DNA from: JACMQX01 sp044225675
Lineage (GTDB): Bacteria > Pseudomonadota > Gammaproteobacteria > Burkholderiales > Burkholderiaceae_C
Reading direction: 5' to 3'
NCBI GenBank assembly: GCA_044225675.1
Contig: JBGAIH010000005.1
Location: forward strand, 62,001 to 126,000
DNA: 64,000 nt
Below the pieces are notes generated by a model that did not search any database, had not been told where the DNA came from, and was given only the letters and a program-made list of their open reading frames with translations. Below are positions 36,163 through 44,663 of this stretch, piece by piece. The translations under genes and the position numbers were made by a program. Each line of letters starts with the position of its first letter. The first letter of the stretch is position 1.

Positions 36163-37346
36163 TGAGCGCGCCGCCTTCTCCTGCCGCGTCGCCAGCCGCG
36201 GCGAGCGCCGCCGCCGCCACCCCGCGCCCGCTGCAGGGCGTGCGCGTGCTCGACTTCAGCACGCTGTTGCCCGGTCCGCTGGCCACGCTGGTGCTGGCCG
36301 AGGCCGGCGCCGAAGTGCTCAAGATCGAGCGGCCCGGCGCGGGCGACGAGATGCGCAGCTACGAGCCGGCCTTCGGAGACGACAGCGTGAACTTCGCGCT
36401 GCTCAACCGCGGCAAGCGCAGCCTGGCGGTCGATCTCAAGAAGCCCGAGGTCGTGCGCCGGCTGCTGGCGCTTGCGCGCGACGCCGACATCGTGATCGAG
36501 CAGTTCCGCCCCGGCGTGATGGACCGGCTCGGCCTGGGCTACGAAGCCATGGCGGCGGCGAACCCGCGCATCATCTACTGCGCCGTCACCGGCTGGGGCC
36601 AGAGCGGCCCCAAGCGCGACGTGGCGGCGCACGACCTGAACTACGTGGCCGAGACCGGTCTGCTGGGCCTGGCTGCCGGCAGCGACGGCGCGCCGGTGGT
36701 TCCGCCGGCACTGATCGCCGACATCGCGGGCGGCACCTACCCGGCGCTGGTGAACATCCTGCTGGCGCTGCGCCAGCGCGACCTCACGGGGCGCGGCTGC
36801 CGGCTCGACGTGGCGATGGCCGACAACCTGTTCACCTTCATGTACTGGGCCATGGGCAACGCGCGCGCGGCCGGCCAGTGGCCCACGCCCGGCGGCGACC
36901 TGGTCACGGGCGGCTCGCCGCGCTACCAGATCTACCGCACGCAGGATGGCCGCTTCGTCGCCGCCGCGCCGCTGGAGGACAAGTTCTGGGCGAACTTTCT
37001 GCAGGCGATCGAGGCCCCCGCCACGCTCGAGCAGGACGCGGGCAGCCCGGCTGCCACGCGCGCCGAGGTGCAGCGGCGCATCGGCGCGCAGACGGCGGCG
37101 CACTGGGCCGCGCGCTTTGCCGGCCGCGATCTGTGCTGCTCGATCGTGCCCACGCTGCGCGAGGCGCTTGACGACCCGCACTTCAAGGCCCGTGGACTGT
37201 TCGACCACACGCTGCGGGGCGAAGGCGTCGCGCCGATGCCCGCGTTGCCGGTGCCGGTCGATCCGGCCCTGCGCGGCGCGCCGGCCGAACGCGGCTACCC
37301 GCTGCTGGGCGAGGCCAACGGCGATCTCGGATTCGGCGCGCCCTGA
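36162..37346 (+). CDS. CoA-transferase, CaiB/BaiF family
   Basis: A 394-residue family III CoA-transferase with VRVLDFSTLLPGPLATLVLAEAGAEVLKIERPGAGDEMR, then ADIVIEQFRPGVMDRLGLGYEAMAAANPRIIYCAVTGWGQSGP, a strong CaiB signature. The Ala/Pro-rich first 25 residues are probably disordered. The ATG overlaps the preceding stop (TGATG). It differs clearly from the CoA-transferase at 29772, so the operon encodes two, perhaps one for activation of the acid and one for recycling CoA from a late intermediate. Confidence 0.92.
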   Translation: MSAPPSPAASPAAASAAAATPRPLQGVRVLDFSTLLPGPLATLVLAEAGAEVLKIERPGAGDEMRSYEPAFGDDSVNFALLNRGKRSLAVDLKKPEVVRRLLALARDADIVIEQFRPGVMDRLGLGYEAMAAANPRIIYCAVTGWGQSGPKRDVAAHDLNYVAETGLLGLAAGSDGAPVVPPALIADIAGGTYPALVNILLALRQRDLTGRGCRLDVAMADNLFTFMYWAMGNARAAGQWPTPGGDLVTGGSPRYQIYRTQDGRFVAAAPLEDKFWANFLQAIEAPATLEQDAGSPAATRAEVQRRIGAQTAAHWAARFAGRDLCCSIVPTLREALDDPHFKARGLFDHTLRGEGVAPMPALPVPVDPALRGAPAERGYPLLGEANGDLGFGAP

Positions 37347-37426
37347 GGGCGGTGCGCCACAGGCTTTCATGACGGCGGCGCGCCGATGCAGCGCGCCGCC
37401 CGCGACACACCAGAAAAAGGACAAGG

Positions 37427-38623
37427 ATGGACTTGGGATACACCGCCGCCGAAGCGGCCTTCCGTGACGAGGTCAGGGCTTTCCTGGCCGCCGAACTGCC
37501 GCCGGCGTTGCGCGCCAAGGTGCGCGCGCACCGGCACCTGGGCAAGGACGATTTCGTGCGCTGGCACCGCATCGTCCACGCACGCGGCTGGGCCGCCGGT
37601 GCCTGGCCGGTCGAGCACGGCGGCGCGGGCTGGGGCCCGGTGCAGCGCCACATCTGGGAGGAGGAGTGCGCCGCCGCCGGCGCGCCCATCATCCAGCCGT
37701 TCGGCGTGCACATGGTCGGGCCGGTGATCATCGCGTTCGGCAGCGAGGCGCAGAAGCGCCGCTTCCTGCCGCGCATCCTGAGCTGCGACGACTGGTGGTG
37801 CCAGGGCTACTCGGAGCCCGGTGCGGGCTCGGACCTGGCCTCGCTCAAGACCCGTGCGCAGCGCGACGGCGACCACTACGTCGTCAACGGGCAGAAGACC
37901 TGGACCACGCTGGCCCAGCACGCCGACTGGATGTTCTGCCTGGTGCGCACCGACCCGGCGGCGCGCCAGCAGGCCGGCATCTCCTTCCTGCTGATCGACA
38001 TGAAGACGCCGGGCATCAGCGTGCGGCCGATCATCATGCTCGACGGCGAGCACGAGGTGAACGAGGTGTTCTTCGACAACGTGCGCGTCCCGGTGGAGAA
38101 CCTCGTGGGCGAGGAGAACAAGGGCTGGACCTACGCCAAGTACCTGCTCGGGCATGAGCGCACCAACATCGCGGCCGTCGGCCGCTCGCGCCGCGAGCTG
38201 GCCTTTCTCAAGGACTTCGCGGCGCGCCAGCTCAAGGCCGGACGGCCGCTGCTGGAGGACGCCGCCTTCGCCGCTGCCGTGGCGCGCCTGGAGATCGAGC
38301 TCATGGCGCTGGACATGACGGTGATGCGCGTGCTGTCGCAGGAGGCTGCCAGCGGCGCGCCCGGGCCCGAGGCCTCGCTGCTGAAGATCCGCGGCACCGA
38401 GATCCAGCAGCGCATCACGCAGCTGTGGCTCGACGCCGCCGGCCCGCTGGCGCAGGCCTTCGAGCGCGACTTCCTCGACGGCGTGGCCGATGCGAGCGCC
38501 AGCGGCGACGACGATGCGGCCCCGGCCGCGCCGACCTATTTCAACTACCGCAAGACGGCGATCTACGGCGGGTCCACCGAGATCCAGAAGAACATCATCG
38601 CCCGCATGATCCTGGGCCTGTGA
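37427..38623 (+). CDS. Acyl-CoA dehydrogenase, PimC-like large subunit
   Basis: A 398-residue acyl-CoA dehydrogenase with GYSEPGAGSDLASLKTRAQRDGDHYVVNGQKTWTT and NYRKTAIYGGSTEIQKNIIARMILGL. The conserved opening (AEAAFRDEVRAFLAAELP) and RGWAAGAWPVEHGGAGWGPVQ recall the large subunit of pimeloyl-CoA dehydrogenase. It is followed 10 bp later by a second, smaller-type ACAD, as in the pimC-pimD pair. A heterotetrameric dehydrogenase of a dicarboxyl-CoA ester is the favoured reading; the resemblance is from memory, not a search. Confidence 0.85.
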   Translation: MDLGYTAAEAAFRDEVRAFLAAELPPALRAKVRAHRHLGKDDFVRWHRIVHARGWAAGAWPVEHGGAGWGPVQRHIWEEECAAAGAPIIQPFGVHMVGPVIIAFGSEAQKRRFLPRILSCDDWWCQGYSEPGAGSDLASLKTRAQRDGDHYVVNGQKTWTTLAQHADWMFCLVRTDPAARQQAGISFLLIDMKTPGISVRPIIMLDGEHEVNEVFFDNVRVPVENLVGEENKGWTYAKYLLGHERTNIAAVGRSRRELAFLKDFAARQLKAGRPLLEDAAFAAAVARLEIELMALDMTVMRVLSQEAASGAPGPEASLLKIRGTEIQQRITQLWLDAAGPLAQAFERDFLDGVADASASGDDDAAPAAPTYFNYRKTAIYGGSTEIQKNIIARMILGL

Positions 38624-38633
38624 GAGAGAGCGC

Positions 38634-39830
38634 ATGAACTTTGACCTGACCCCCGAACAACAGCAGCTGGCCGACGCGGTGCGCCGCTGGGCCGACAAGG
38701 GCTACGGCTTCGAGCATCGCCGCGCCGTGATGGCCAGCGCCGACGGATGCGACGCCGGCGACTGGCAGGCCTTGGTGGACCTGGGCCTGACGGCGCTGCC
38801 GGTGCCGGCCGATGCGGGCGGCTTTGACGGCACGGCCATCGACCTCATGGTGGTGCTGCAGGCCCTGGGCCCGGCGCTGCTGCTCGAGCCCTATGCCGCC
38901 ACGCTCGCAGCGGCCGAGTGCCTGCGCCGCGCGGGCGGCCATGACGAGGTGCTGGCGGCCGTGGCCGAAGGGCGCTGCCGCCTGACCACCGCGTTCGGCG
39001 AGTCGCAGGCCCGCCATGACCTGAACGACGTCCGCACGAGCGCCCGGCCTGAATCGCGCGATGGCGAGCCGGGCTGGCGGCTGCGCGGGCGCAAGACCGT
39101 CGTGCTGCACGCGGCGCAGGTAGACCAGCTGCTGGTCTCGGCCCGCGTGGCCGGTGACGAGCGCGACACCGAAGGCCTGGTGCTGCTGCGGGTCGACGCG
39201 CGGGGCGCCGGTGTGAGCCGGCGCGACTTCCCCACCGTGGACGGCCTGCGTGCCAGCCACGTCGACTTCGACCTGTGGGTGCCGGACACGGCGCGGGTCG
39301 GGCCGGCCGGCGGAGCCTGGGCCCTCCTCGAAGGCGCGGGCGACCATGCGGCCTTGCTGGCCTGCGCCGAAGGCATCGGCGTCATGGAGGCCCTGAACGC
39401 CGCCACGCTGGACTACCTGCGCACGCGTCAGCAGTTCGGCGCCCCGCTGGGCCGCCAGCAGGTGCTGCAGCATCGCATGGCCGACATGTTCATCGCGCTG
39501 GAGCAGGCCCGCTCGCTCACGCTGCTGGCCGCGATGCGGCTGGCTGACGAGGCGCAGGCATCGCAGGCCGGCGCGCTGCCGGCGCAGGTGGTGGCGTGTG
39601 CCGCAGAGCGCCGCCGCGCGGTGGCCGCCGCCAAGGTGCAGGTCGGCGAGGCGCTGCGGTTCATCGGCGAGCAGGCCGTCCATCTGCATGGCGGCATCGG
39701 CGTGACCGACGAGCTGCCGGTGTCGCATCTGTTCAAGCGCGCAACGATGCTGGCGCAGGTCTGGGGCGATCCGGCCCACCACCTCGCGCGCTTTGCGGGC
39801 CTGCCCGGCTTCATGCCGGCGGCCGCCTGA
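38634..39830 (+). CDS. Acyl-CoA dehydrogenase, PimD-like small-type subunit
   Basis: A 398-residue relative of acyl-CoA dehydrogenases that begins MNFDLTPEQQQLADAVRRWADKGYGFEHRR. The C-terminal GGIGVTDELPVSHLFKRATMLAQVWGD is typical of PimD/FadE small subunits. The usual WEGTNQ/TEIQ catalytic motif is not present, which fits a non-catalytic or partially catalytic partner of the protein encoded just upstream. Both genes sit inside the operon after the CoA-transferase and before the CMD protein. Confidence 0.8.
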   Translation: MNFDLTPEQQQLADAVRRWADKGYGFEHRRAVMASADGCDAGDWQALVDLGLTALPVPADAGGFDGTAIDLMVVLQALGPALLLEPYAATLAAAECLRRAGGHDEVLAAVAEGRCRLTTAFGESQARHDLNDVRTSARPESRDGEPGWRLRGRKTVVLHAAQVDQLLVSARVAGDERDTEGLVLLRVDARGAGVSRRDFPTVDGLRASHVDFDLWVPDTARVGPAGGAWALLEGAGDHAALLACAEGIGVMEALNAATLDYLRTRQQFGAPLGRQQVLQHRMADMFIALEQARSLTLLAAMRLADEAQASQAGALPAQVVACAAERRRAVAAAKVQVGEALRFIGEQAVHLHGGIGVTDELPVSHLFKRATMLAQVWGDPAHHLARFAGLPGFMPAAA

Positions 39831-39868
39831 AGACCTTTCACATCCCACCCAACGACAGGAGACAGATC

Positions 39869-40303
39869 ATGGCAAGCTTGTCAGACCGCTACCCGGCCAG
39901 CGACTTCACGCAGGAGGGCGACCGGCTGCGCCGCACCATCATCGGCGACGCCTACGTCGACGACATGATGGCCGGGCGCGACGCCTTCAACCACGAGTGG
40001 CAGGTCTACTGCAACAACCAGCTCTGGGGCCGCACCTGGGCGCGCGGCATCCTGGCGCACCAGCAACTGAGCCTGATCAACCTGGCCATGCTCGCGGGCC
40101 TGGGCCGCATGGAGGAGTGGGAGCTGCACTTTCGCATCGCGCTCAAGCACACCAAGGTGCCGCTCGTGCAGCTGCGCGAGGTGATGCTGCACATCGGCAT
40201 GTACTGCGGCATCCCGATCGGCCGCGACTGCTTTGCCATCGCCCGGCGCGTGCTCAAGGAAGAGAACGTGGACGTGTCGGTGCTGGACGAGCCCGCCGCA
40301 TGA
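39869..40303 (+). CDS. Carboxymuconolactone decarboxylase (CMD) family protein, paralogue of 8029-8463
   Basis: A 144-residue CMD-fold protein that from GRTWARGILAHQQLSLINLAMLAG to the C-terminus is almost the same as the 8029-8463 protein, differing mainly in the first 50 residues. The start at 39869 follows AGGAGACAGATC. Its stop overlaps the next start (ATGA). Two copies in one region suggest duplicate roles at two pathway stages, or one paralogue acting with a different partner. Confidence 0.88.
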   Translation: MASLSDRYPASDFTQEGDRLRRTIIGDAYVDDMMAGRDAFNHEWQVYCNNQLWGRTWARGILAHQQLSLINLAMLAGLGRMEEWELHFRIALKHTKVPLVQLREVMLHIGMYCGIPIGRDCFAIARRVLKEENVDVSVLDEPAA

Positions 40304-41235
40304 GCGCCGCAGACACTTCAGGCGGCGCCCGCCCGGCCGTCGGCTACATCGGCCTGGGCGACATGGGCGGCCCGATCGCGCGGCGCCTCGCGGCCAGCGG
40401 CTTTTCGCTCACGGTGTGCGACCGCAACCCCGAGGCCGCAGCGCGCCTGGCCGCGGCCGGCGCGACCGTCGTGGCCACGCCGGCCGAGGTCGCCTCGGCG
40501 GCCGACATCGTGTTCGCCTGCCTGCCGTCGCCCGCCGTCAGCGAGCAGGTGGCTCTCGGCCCCGAGGGCGTCGTCCACGGCACCCGCATGACGCTGTACG
40601 TGGAGAACTCCACCATCGGCGCCGACATGCTGCGGCGCATCGCGGCCGGCCTGCGCGAGCGCGGCATCGGCATGCTCGACGCGCCGGTCAGCGGCGGCCC
40701 GATCGCCGCCGCCGAAGGCCGCATGAGCTGCTTCGTCGCCGCTGCCACCGCCGACTTCGCCCGGGCCGAGCCGGTGCTGCGCGGCATGTGCGACCGGCTG
40801 TTCCACATCGGCCAGACGCCGGGGCAGTCGCAGGTGCTCAAGCTCGCCAACAACCTGCTCAATGCCGCCTGCCTCACCGTCAGCTGCGAGATGCTCGAGA
40901 TGGCGGTGCGCGCCGGCATCGACATGGCGACGGCGGTGGAGGTGCTCAATGTCAGCACGGGCCGCAACCGCGCCACCGAGGAGACGATTCCGCGCCAGGT
41001 GCTGTCGGGCCGCTATGCCACCGGCGCCCGGCTCGACATTCTGGCCAAGGACGTGGGCCTGGCGCTGGCCGAGGCCGAGGGCCTGGGCGCGCCGCACACC
41101 GCGTCGGATGCCGTCGGCACGGTCTGGCAGGCCGCGATGGCCGCCGGCCGTGGCGGCGACGACCTCAGCCGCATCCAGCAATTCATCGCGGCCCAAGGCC
41201 GCGCCACAACGTCGGGAGAGCATCATGGGCAATGA
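40300..41235 (+). CDS. NAD(P)-dependent 3-hydroxyisobutyrate-dehydrogenase-family oxidoreductase
   Basis: A 311-residue beta-hydroxyacid dehydrogenase. The Rossmann motif is VGYIGLGDMGGPIARRLAASG (about 13-33), the substrate loop DAPVSGGPIAAAEGRMSCFV and the catalytic Lys with adjacent Asn in LKLANNLLNAACL (about residue 182). The ATG at 40300 overlaps the CMD stop. It probably oxidises a beta-hydroxy acid rather than a CoA ester; the substrate is not evident. Confidence 0.9.
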   Translation: MSAADTSGGARPAVGYIGLGDMGGPIARRLAASGFSLTVCDRNPEAAARLAAAGATVVATPAEVASAADIVFACLPSPAVSEQVALGPEGVVHGTRMTLYVENSTIGADMLRRIAAGLRERGIGMLDAPVSGGPIAAAEGRMSCFVAAATADFARAEPVLRGMCDRLFHIGQTPGQSQVLKLANNLLNAACLTVSCEMLEMAVRAGIDMATAVEVLNVSTGRNRATEETIPRQVLSGRYATGARLDILAKDVGLALAEAEGLGAPHTASDAVGTVWQAAMAAGRGGDDLSRIQQFIAAQGRATTSGEHHGQ

Positions 41236-42013
41236 ATTCGCAGGGCAGGTGGCCGTCGTCACCGGCGGCGGCAAGGGGATCGGCCAGACCATCGCGCTGT
41301 CGCTGGCGCGCGAGGGCGCCGACGTGGTGATCGTCGGCCGCGACCGTGTCGCGCTCGACGACACCGTGGCGCAGCTGCAGGCGCTGGGCCGGCGCGCCTT
41401 CGCGGTGTCGGCGGACCTGACGTCCGAGTCCGAGGTGGCCGCCATCACCGCGCTGCTGCGCCAGGAGTTCGACGGCCGCGTCGACGTGATCGTCACGGCC
41501 GCCGGCACGCGCGACCACATGAACCAGCCGGCCGCCGAGATCGACATGGCGAGCTTCGACAGCGTGATGCGCGGCAACGTCAATGGCACGCTGCTGCCGA
41601 TCCGCGCGGTGCTCCCGCTCATGATGGCGCGGCGCAGCGGCAAGGTGGTGGCGATCAGTGGCGTGTTCGGCCTGCGCGGGCGCGCGCGCCACGGCGCGGG
41701 CTGTGCCTCCAAGTGGGCGCTCGAAGGCCTGGTGCGCGTGATGGCGATCGAGCTGGGGCCGCACAACATCAACGTCAACGCGGTGTGCCCGGGCTACGTC
41801 GAAGGGCCGCGCTCGGCCGCCGGCATGGCCAAGGCCGCTGCCGCTCAGGGCCTGGACGCCGCCGCCATGCGGGCGCAGCTCGAAGGCGCGACCGCCCTCA
41901 AGCGCATTTCCACGCCCGACGACGTGGCCAACGCGGCGATGTTCCTTGCCAGCGAGCGGGCGCGCAACATCACCGGCCAGGACCTCGTGGTGGATGCGGG
42001 GTGGACGCTGTGA
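41225..42013 (+). CDS. SDR-family protein with atypical catalytic site
   Basis: A 262-residue SDR by fold: VAVVTGGGKGIGQTIA at the cofactor site, DVIVTAAGTRDHM in place of NNAG, and Ser in VAISGVFGLRG. At the position of the YxxxK motif the sequence reads GCASKWALEG, so Lys is present but the catalytic Tyr is replaced by Gly. The start at 41225 overlaps the previous stop. It may be a catalytically altered SDR, an isomerase-like or binding protein, or use another proton relay. C-terminus: ITGQDLVVDAGWTL. Confidence 0.82.
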   Translation: MGNEFAGQVAVVTGGGKGIGQTIALSLAREGADVVIVGRDRVALDDTVAQLQALGRRAFAVSADLTSESEVAAITALLRQEFDGRVDVIVTAAGTRDHMNQPAAEIDMASFDSVMRGNVNGTLLPIRAVLPLMMARRSGKVVAISGVFGLRGRARHGAGCASKWALEGLVRVMAIELGPHNINVNAVCPGYVEGPRSAAGMAKAAAAQGLDAAAMRAQLEGATALKRISTPDDVANAAMFLASERARNITGQDLVVDAGWTL

Positions 42014-42073
42014 GCCACCTGTCTGCGGCAAGAACATCTGCGGCGCATGCGCCGTGGACATCCCGCGCGCATG

Positions 42074-42109
42074 CGGCGCAGACACAGGCGCTGTGCGCGG
42101 CGCAGACAG
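42074..42109. promoter_or_regulatory. Candidate enhancer elements upstream of the 42212 sigma-54 promoter
   Basis: CGGCGCAGACA at 42074-42084 and CGGCGCAGACAG at 42098-42109 are spaced 24 bp start to start. The complement, TGTCTGCGCCG, resembles TGTGCGCCG elements at 16621 and 8701. The second copy is part of an imperfect palindrome, CTGTGCGCGGCGCAGACAG, at 42091-42109. The location is right for an activator site about 100-140 bp upstream of the promoter. The rest of the 297-bp gap (42014-42310) holds no gene. Confidence 0.5.
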
Positions 42110-42211
42110 CGCGCCCGCCAGGCGGACCGGGCGAAGACTTTTTGTCGACGTTTGCGGTGTGTTTGCAGCCTTTTGCAGCCGGCTGGCCCGGTGCGGCGTG
42201 CGGCGGCTGGA

Positions 42212-42227
42212 TGGCACCAAATTTGCC
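42212..42227 (+). promoter_or_regulatory. Sigma-54 promoter for the Bug receptor gene
   Basis: TGGCAC-CAAAT-TTGCC, perfect GG-N10-GC spacing, about 73 nt before the predicted transcript's GTG start at 42311. Confidence 0.82.
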
Positions 42228-42310
42228 TTGAACACCACGTGCCGCCGGCCATCGAAGCCCCCGCGGCGCCGGTGACCTGAACATCAATCAATCCTGTGGA
42301 GACTGACATC

Positions 42311-43291
42311 GTGACTTCCTCTTCTTCCCTTCTGCGACCGGCACGCCTTCTGGCGGCCCTGTGCATCGCCTTCGTGGGCCTGGCTTCGGCCCAGACCTTC
42401 CCGAGCCGCCCGGTGACCCTGGTGTCGCCCTACCAGGCCGGCGGCAGTGCCGACGGCATCGCCCGCGCCATCGCCGAGGCTGCTGCCCGGGATCTGGGCC
42501 AGCCAGTGGTCGTCGAAGCCAAGCCCGGCGCCGAAGGGCTGGTGGGCGCGGCCGACGTGCAGAAGGCACCGCCCGACGGCTACCGCGTCCTGTGGGGTGG
42601 CGCCGGCTCGCTGATGATCACGCCGGCCCTGCGCAAGAACCCGCCGTTCGATCCCGTCACCGCCTTCACGCCGATCGCGGCCTCGGTGGACTTCTCGTTC
42701 TTCCTCTACGTCCATCCGAGCTTTCCGGCCAAGGACATGAAGGAGTTCATCGCCTACGTCAAGGCCAACCCGGGCAAGGTGTCCTACGCCACCGGCAACA
42801 ACCAGGGCCTGCTGTCGATGGCCGACGTGGCGCTCAAGCACAACCTGGACATGGTCAAGGTGCAGTACCGCGGCGAGACCGCTGCGGCCACCGACCTGCT
42901 GACCAACCGCGTGCAGGCGATCTTCGCGACCAGCTCGATCCTGAACTTCGCGAAGGAAGGCAAGCTGCGCATCCTGTCGACCACGCTGCCCAAGCGCAGC
43001 CCGCTGCTGCCGGACGTGCCCACCATGAAGGAAGCCGGCGTGCCTGAAGTGGAGTTCGGCGGCGGCTGGCTCGGCATCTACGGCCCGGCCGGCATGCCCA
43101 AGCCCATCGTCGAGCGCCTGAACAAGGCCTTCGTCGCCGCCTTCAACGACCCCGACGTGCAGGTCAAGATGCGCAACGCCGGTCTGGTCTACACCCCGTA
43201 CAACACGCCCGAGCAACTGGCCAAGTACACCAAGGACCAGCGCGACCTCTACCGCAAGACGGTCTCCGAGTTGAAGATTCCGCTCGAGTGA
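42311..43291 (+). CDS. Bug-family (TctC) periplasmic solute-binding protein
   Basis: A 326-residue receptor with a signal peptide (RPARLLAALCIAFVGLASAQ), then TFPSRPVTLVSPYQAGGSADGIARAIAEAAARDLGQPVVVEAKPGAEGLVGA and GWLGIYGPAGMPKPIVERLNKAF, a typical Bug layout. GTG 42311 is preceded by TGGAG at 42297; the upstream GTG at 42296 is in frame but lacks a ribosome site. It is transcribed alone from the sigma-54-type promoter. It is the third Bug receptor of the regulon, with no TctAB genes. Confidence 0.93.
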   Translation: MTSSSSLLRPARLLAALCIAFVGLASAQTFPSRPVTLVSPYQAGGSADGIARAIAEAAARDLGQPVVVEAKPGAEGLVGAADVQKAPPDGYRVLWGGAGSLMITPALRKNPPFDPVTAFTPIAASVDFSFFLYVHPSFPAKDMKEFIAYVKANPGKVSYATGNNQGLLSMADVALKHNLDMVKVQYRGETAAATDLLTNRVQAIFATSSILNFAKEGKLRILSTTLPKRSPLLPDVPTMKEAGVPEVEFGGGWLGIYGPAGMPKPIVERLNKAFVAAFNDPDVQVKMRNAGLVYTPYNTPEQLAKYTKDQRDLYRKTVSELKIPLE

Positions 43292-43418
43292 GCGGGCGCC
43301 CGCGCCCTGCGGGCGGCGCCGGGCTGCAGTCAGCCTGCCCGGCGCACAATCGGGTCTTTGCAAGCACCTTTCGCAGAGGTCCGCCATCACCCAGGAACGA
43401 ACCCCCGCGCCGGAGCCG

Positions 43419-44663
43419 GTGGCCGACCCGCCGCTCGGTCTGCGCCAGCTCGGCCCGGGCCTGATCACCGGCGCGGCCGACGACGACCCGAGCGGCATCG
43501 CCACCTACTCGCAGGCCGGCGCGCAGTTCGGCTTCGCGATGCTGTGGACGGTGGTCTTCACGCTGCCGCTGATGGTGGCGATCCAGATCGTGTCGGCGCG
43601 CATCGGCTACGTCACCGGGCGCGGCATTGCCGCCAACATCAAGGCCGCTTTCCCGCGCTGGGTACTGCTGGTGGTGGTGGGTCTGCTGCTGGTGGCCAAT
43701 ACGCTCAACGTGGCCGCCGACATCGCCGCGATGGCCGAGGCCCTGCGGCTGCTGCACGGCGGCTCGGCGCACGTGTATGCCGTCACCTTCGGCCTGCTGT
43801 GCCTGGTGCTGCAGGTGTTCGTGCCCTACAAGACCTATGTGAGCGGCCTCAAGTGGCTCACGCTGGCGCTGCTGGCCTATGTGGGCGTGGTGTTCTCGGT
43901 GCGGCTCGACTGGGCGCAGGTCGCGGGCTCGCTGCTGCGGCCGCAGCTGGCGGCCAGCCACGAGGTGCTGCTGATGGTCGTGGCGGTGTTCGGCACCACC
44001 ATCAGTCCCTACCTGTTCTTCTGGCAGGCCGCGCAGGAGATGGAGGAGTCGCCGGCCGGCGCGAGCCACACGGCCGCCGAGGTGCGCGGGCACCTGCGCC
44101 GCATCCGCGTCGACACCGTGACGGGCATGGCTTTTTCCAACCTGATCGCGTTCTTCATCATCCTGAGCACGGCCGCCACGCTGCATGCGGCGGGCGTGAC
44201 CGACATCCAGACCTCGGCCCAGGCGGCCGAGGCCCTGCGTCCGGTGGCCGGCGAGTTCACCTTTCTGCTGTTCAGCCTCGGCATCATCGGCACCGGGCTG
44301 CTGGCGGTGCCGGTGCTCGCGGGCTCGGCGGCCTATGCGGTGTCCGAGGCCGCAGGCTGGCCCGGCAGCCTCACCGCGCGGCTGGACCGGGGGGAGGGGC
44401 GGGGCTTCTACGGCGTCATCGCGGCCGCCACGGTCGGCGGCGTGATCCTGTGTTTCACGCCGGCCGATCCGGTCAGGGAGCTGTTCTGGTCGGCCGTGCT
44501 CAACGGCGTGATCGCGGTCCCGATCATGGCGGTGATGATGCTGCTGGCGTCGCGCCGCAGCGTCATGGGCGAGCACGTGATCGGCCCGCGCCTGCGCTGG
44601 CTGGGCTGGGCCGCCACGCTGGCGATGGGCGCGACCGTGGGCGCCATGCTTGTGACGCTGTGA
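43419..44663 (+). CDS. Nramp-related divalent metal transporter, atypical
   Basis: A 414-residue membrane protein with about eleven hydrophobic segments. The first helix motif is ITGAADDDPSGIATYSQAGA, where classical Nramp has DPGN. The sixth helix carries FGTTISPYLFFWQAAQEMEE rather than the MPH of manganese/iron transporters. Such changes are seen in Nramp-related magnesium or aluminium transporters. The GTG at 43419 is a weak start; a longer N-terminus is possible. Its 3' end runs into an 8-bp repeat array. Likely a divalent cation or proton-coupled transporter; substrate uncertain. Confidence 0.82.
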   Translation: MADPPLGLRQLGPGLITGAADDDPSGIATYSQAGAQFGFAMLWTVVFTLPLMVAIQIVSARIGYVTGRGIAANIKAAFPRWVLLVVVGLLLVANTLNVAADIAAMAEALRLLHGGSAHVYAVTFGLLCLVLQVFVPYKTYVSGLKWLTLALLAYVGVVFSVRLDWAQVAGSLLRPQLAASHEVLLMVVAVFGTTISPYLFFWQAAQEMEESPAGASHTAAEVRGHLRRIRVDTVTGMAFSNLIAFFIILSTAATLHAAGVTDIQTSAQAAEALRPVAGEFTFLLFSLGIIGTGLLAVPVLAGSAAYAVSEAAGWPGSLTARLDRGEGRGFYGVIAAATVGGVILCFTPADPVRELFWSAVLNGVIAVPIMAVMMLLASRRSVMGEHVIGPRLRWLGWAATLAMGATVGAMLVTL

